Shown here piece after piece: positions 6,541 through 7,189 of a stretch of DNA of 7,189 nucleotides (position 1 is the stretch's first letter; every line of letters starts with the position of its first letter). The translations under genes were made by a program, and so were the position numbers. The notes below the pieces were generated by a model. That model was given only the letters and a program-made list of their open reading frames with translations, ran no database searches and had not been told where the DNA came from. Source of the DNA: an uncultured Lachnospiraceae bacterium (GTDB lineage: Bacteria > Bacillota > Clostridia > Lachnospirales > Lachnospiraceae); NCBI GenBank assembly GCA_905236545.1, contig CAJOQO010000094.1:1-7189 (forward strand). The letters run 5' to 3'.

Positions 6541-6642
6541 CTGTATTTTACGTGATACCTGATTATGCGTGATGCTTCCTTTTACGGGATGTATGGTTTT
6601 GCGTGGCGCTTCGTTTTAAAGGGCGCCTGGTTTCAAATCACC
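6541..6642. repeat. 17-bp degenerate tandem repeat upstream of the phosphodiesterase gene
   Basis: Plus-strand units are CTGTATTTTACGTGATA (6541), CCTGATTATGCGTGATG (6558), CTTCCTTTTACGGGATG (6575), TATGGTTTTGCGTGGCG (6592) and CTTCGTTTTAAAGGGCG (6609), with a doubtful sixth from 6626. The shared pattern is CTTnnTTTTACGTGATG. A period of 17 cannot hold a reading frame, so the array is noncoding. It occupies most of the gap between the membrane-protein stop and the phosphodiesterase start. It could be an old minisatellite, a cluster of protein-binding sites or a structured leader. Confidence 0.75.
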
Positions 6643-6652
6643 CTTAACGGAT

Positions 6653-7000
6653 TTACCCCCTCGGTTCCACATGAAAACTGACATGGGAGAATGCTGCGCT
6701 CAGGATATCCCACAGATAGGGAAGCACGATTGCCACGAGCAGGGCAGCGATCGTGTAACGCGCGGATGCCTGGAAGATCTCACGGTGGAAGAAAAAGCGC
6801 ACAAAGAGAATCCCGAGGTTCGTGATCAATGCATTGCACACCGTAAAGGCCGCATACCGCACAAAAAAGGCGGCAGACATACGGACCGGTTCCTGATGAC
6901 GTTTGCTGAAGATCAGCACGCTGAACAGCGGAACCAGAAAATAGTTCACAATGTGACACATCAGCTCTGCTCCCGTGATCTCCGCAAGGTTTGTGTTCAT
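6653..7000 (-). CDS. Small integral membrane protein, 115 aa, function unknown
   Basis: Three hydrophobic helices are visible: about 12-31 (ELMCHIVNYFLVPLFSVLIF), 43-70 (AAFFVRYAAFTVCNALITNL and on) and 81-104 (YTIAALLVAIVLPYLWDIL). Positive residues SKRHQEPVR lie between the first two, suggesting that loop faces the cytoplasm. There is no signal peptide and no catalytic motif. AGGAGG lies 11 nt before the ATG, with a closer AGGG just ahead of it. The gene starts 42 bp after the stop of the repeat-rich partial frame and ends 129 bp before the phosphodiesterase, all on the same strand. Size and helix spacing recall small flippase-like or envelope accessory proteins (GtrA-like proteins usually have four helices), but I do not recognise the family. 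Confidence 0.75.
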   Translation of the reverse strand: MNTNLAEITGAELMCHIVNYFLVPLFSVLIFSKRHQEPVRMSAAFFVRYAAFTVCNALITNLGILFVRFFFHREIFQASARYTIAALLVAIVLPYLWDILSAAFSHVSFHVEPRG

Positions 7001-7042
7001 TTTCCCTGCATCCTCCTCCCATCGTAGTTTATATACCGGCCC

Positions 7043-7189
7043 TCAGCACATCCTCATCTCCCGGTTCTGCCCCGGTTTCTCAGGTATCTGTCTCATCCAT
7101 CCGGTTCTGCCCGGTTTCTCAGGCATCTGTCTCATCCCCCAGTTCTGCCCTGGTTTCTCAGGTATCTGTCTCATCCCACCGGTTCCGTC
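7043..7189 (-). CDS. Partial reading frame ending in 13-residue repeats (continues past window edge)
   Basis: On the minus strand one frame is open from the window edge to TGA at 7043-7045: DGTGG, then MRQIPEKPGQNWG, MRQMPEKPGRTGW, MRQIPEKPGQNRE and MRMC. The other two frames have a stop in each repeat. In the middle unit one lost G is restored 11 bases later by an extra base, so the frame survives. That is what selection for coding would leave, though a repeat array can do it by chance. Its stop lies 42 bp before the membrane-protein ATG, a normal operon spacing. It is probably the C-terminal tail of an upstream gene; otherwise it is noncoding repeat. Confidence 0.4.
   Translation of the reverse strand, partial: DGTGGMRQIPEKPGQNWGMRQMPEKPGRTGWMRQIPEKPGQNREMRMC
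7061..7189. repeat. 39-bp tandem repeat, three copies plus a partial one, running off the window
   Basis: Units lie at 7061-7100 (40 bp), 7101-7139 (39 bp) and 7140-7178 (39 bp), with a partial copy from 7179. The shared core on the plus strand is GGTTTCTCAGGTATCTGTCT followed by CATCC, and each unit opens with a CCGGTTCTGCC-like segment. Similarity between copies is very high (a few substitutions and one indel), so the expansion is recent. The array continues beyond the window, so the full copy number is unknown. Confidence 0.93.

Noticed and set aside
7000..7012. Mini-frame MQGK followed by TGA overlapping the membrane-protein ATG, directly after AGGAGG
   Set aside because: The AGGAGG abuts the ATG with no spacing, so initiation there is unlikely; the overlap is probably chance.
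5355..7189. Repeat arrays considered as CRISPR
   Set aside because: All arrays are direct head-to-tail repeats without unique spacers of constant length, and no cas gene is present.

Overview
The window reads as chromosomal DNA of a Gram-positive Firmicute, most likely a Clostridia/Lachnospiraceae-type gut bacterium. The clues are strong AGGAGG-type ribosome sites, a moderately high GC content, a CDP-glycerol-dependent transferase (teichoic-acid chemistry), Big_2 and fibronectin-III-like secreted domains of the Lys/Tyr-rich kind common in that family, and signal peptides without outer-membrane features. Placement at genus level is not possible from the sequence alone.

Layout. The left edge (1-375) holds a possible tail of a plus-strand membrane protein and a small acidic hypothetical protein on the minus strand, divergent from the next gene. 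A large exported von Willebrand factor A protein (376-2289, plus) stands alone. It faces a minus-strand gene set, and a perfect 15-bp hairpin separates the two. From right to left the minus-strand set is: a partial reading frame made of 13-residue repeats (7043 to the edge), a 115-residue membrane protein (6653-7000), a secreted Big_2 plus glycerophosphodiester phosphodiesterase protein (5462-6523), a CDP-glycerol glycerophosphotransferase-family protein (3942-5300), and an exported propeller-like/helical/FN3 protein (2436-3887). Spacings are 42, 129, 161 and 54 bp, so an operon or near-operon is plausible.

How the genes may work together. The transferase family builds poly(glycerol/ribitol phosphate) or adds glycerophosphate to glycans. 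The phosphodiesterase family cleaves glycerophosphodiesters, including teichoic-acid chains in some Firmicutes. One makes and one trims the same class of bond, on the two sides of the membrane, next to two exported proteins with adhesion- or scaffold-like domains. A cell-envelope module is therefore the best reading; this is inference from family and context.

The most unusual structure is repeat DNA. Each of three successive minus-strand genes is preceded by a different short tandem array: 39 bp, 17 bp (degenerate, out of codon register) and 24 bp. Two coding regions also carry in-frame microrepeats (6 bp and 24 bp). In addition the phosphodiesterase appears to carry His in place of the usual third acidic metal ligand. 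No RNA gene, CRISPR array, insertion sequence or phage gene was seen, and nothing here can be called a clearly new defence or mobile system.
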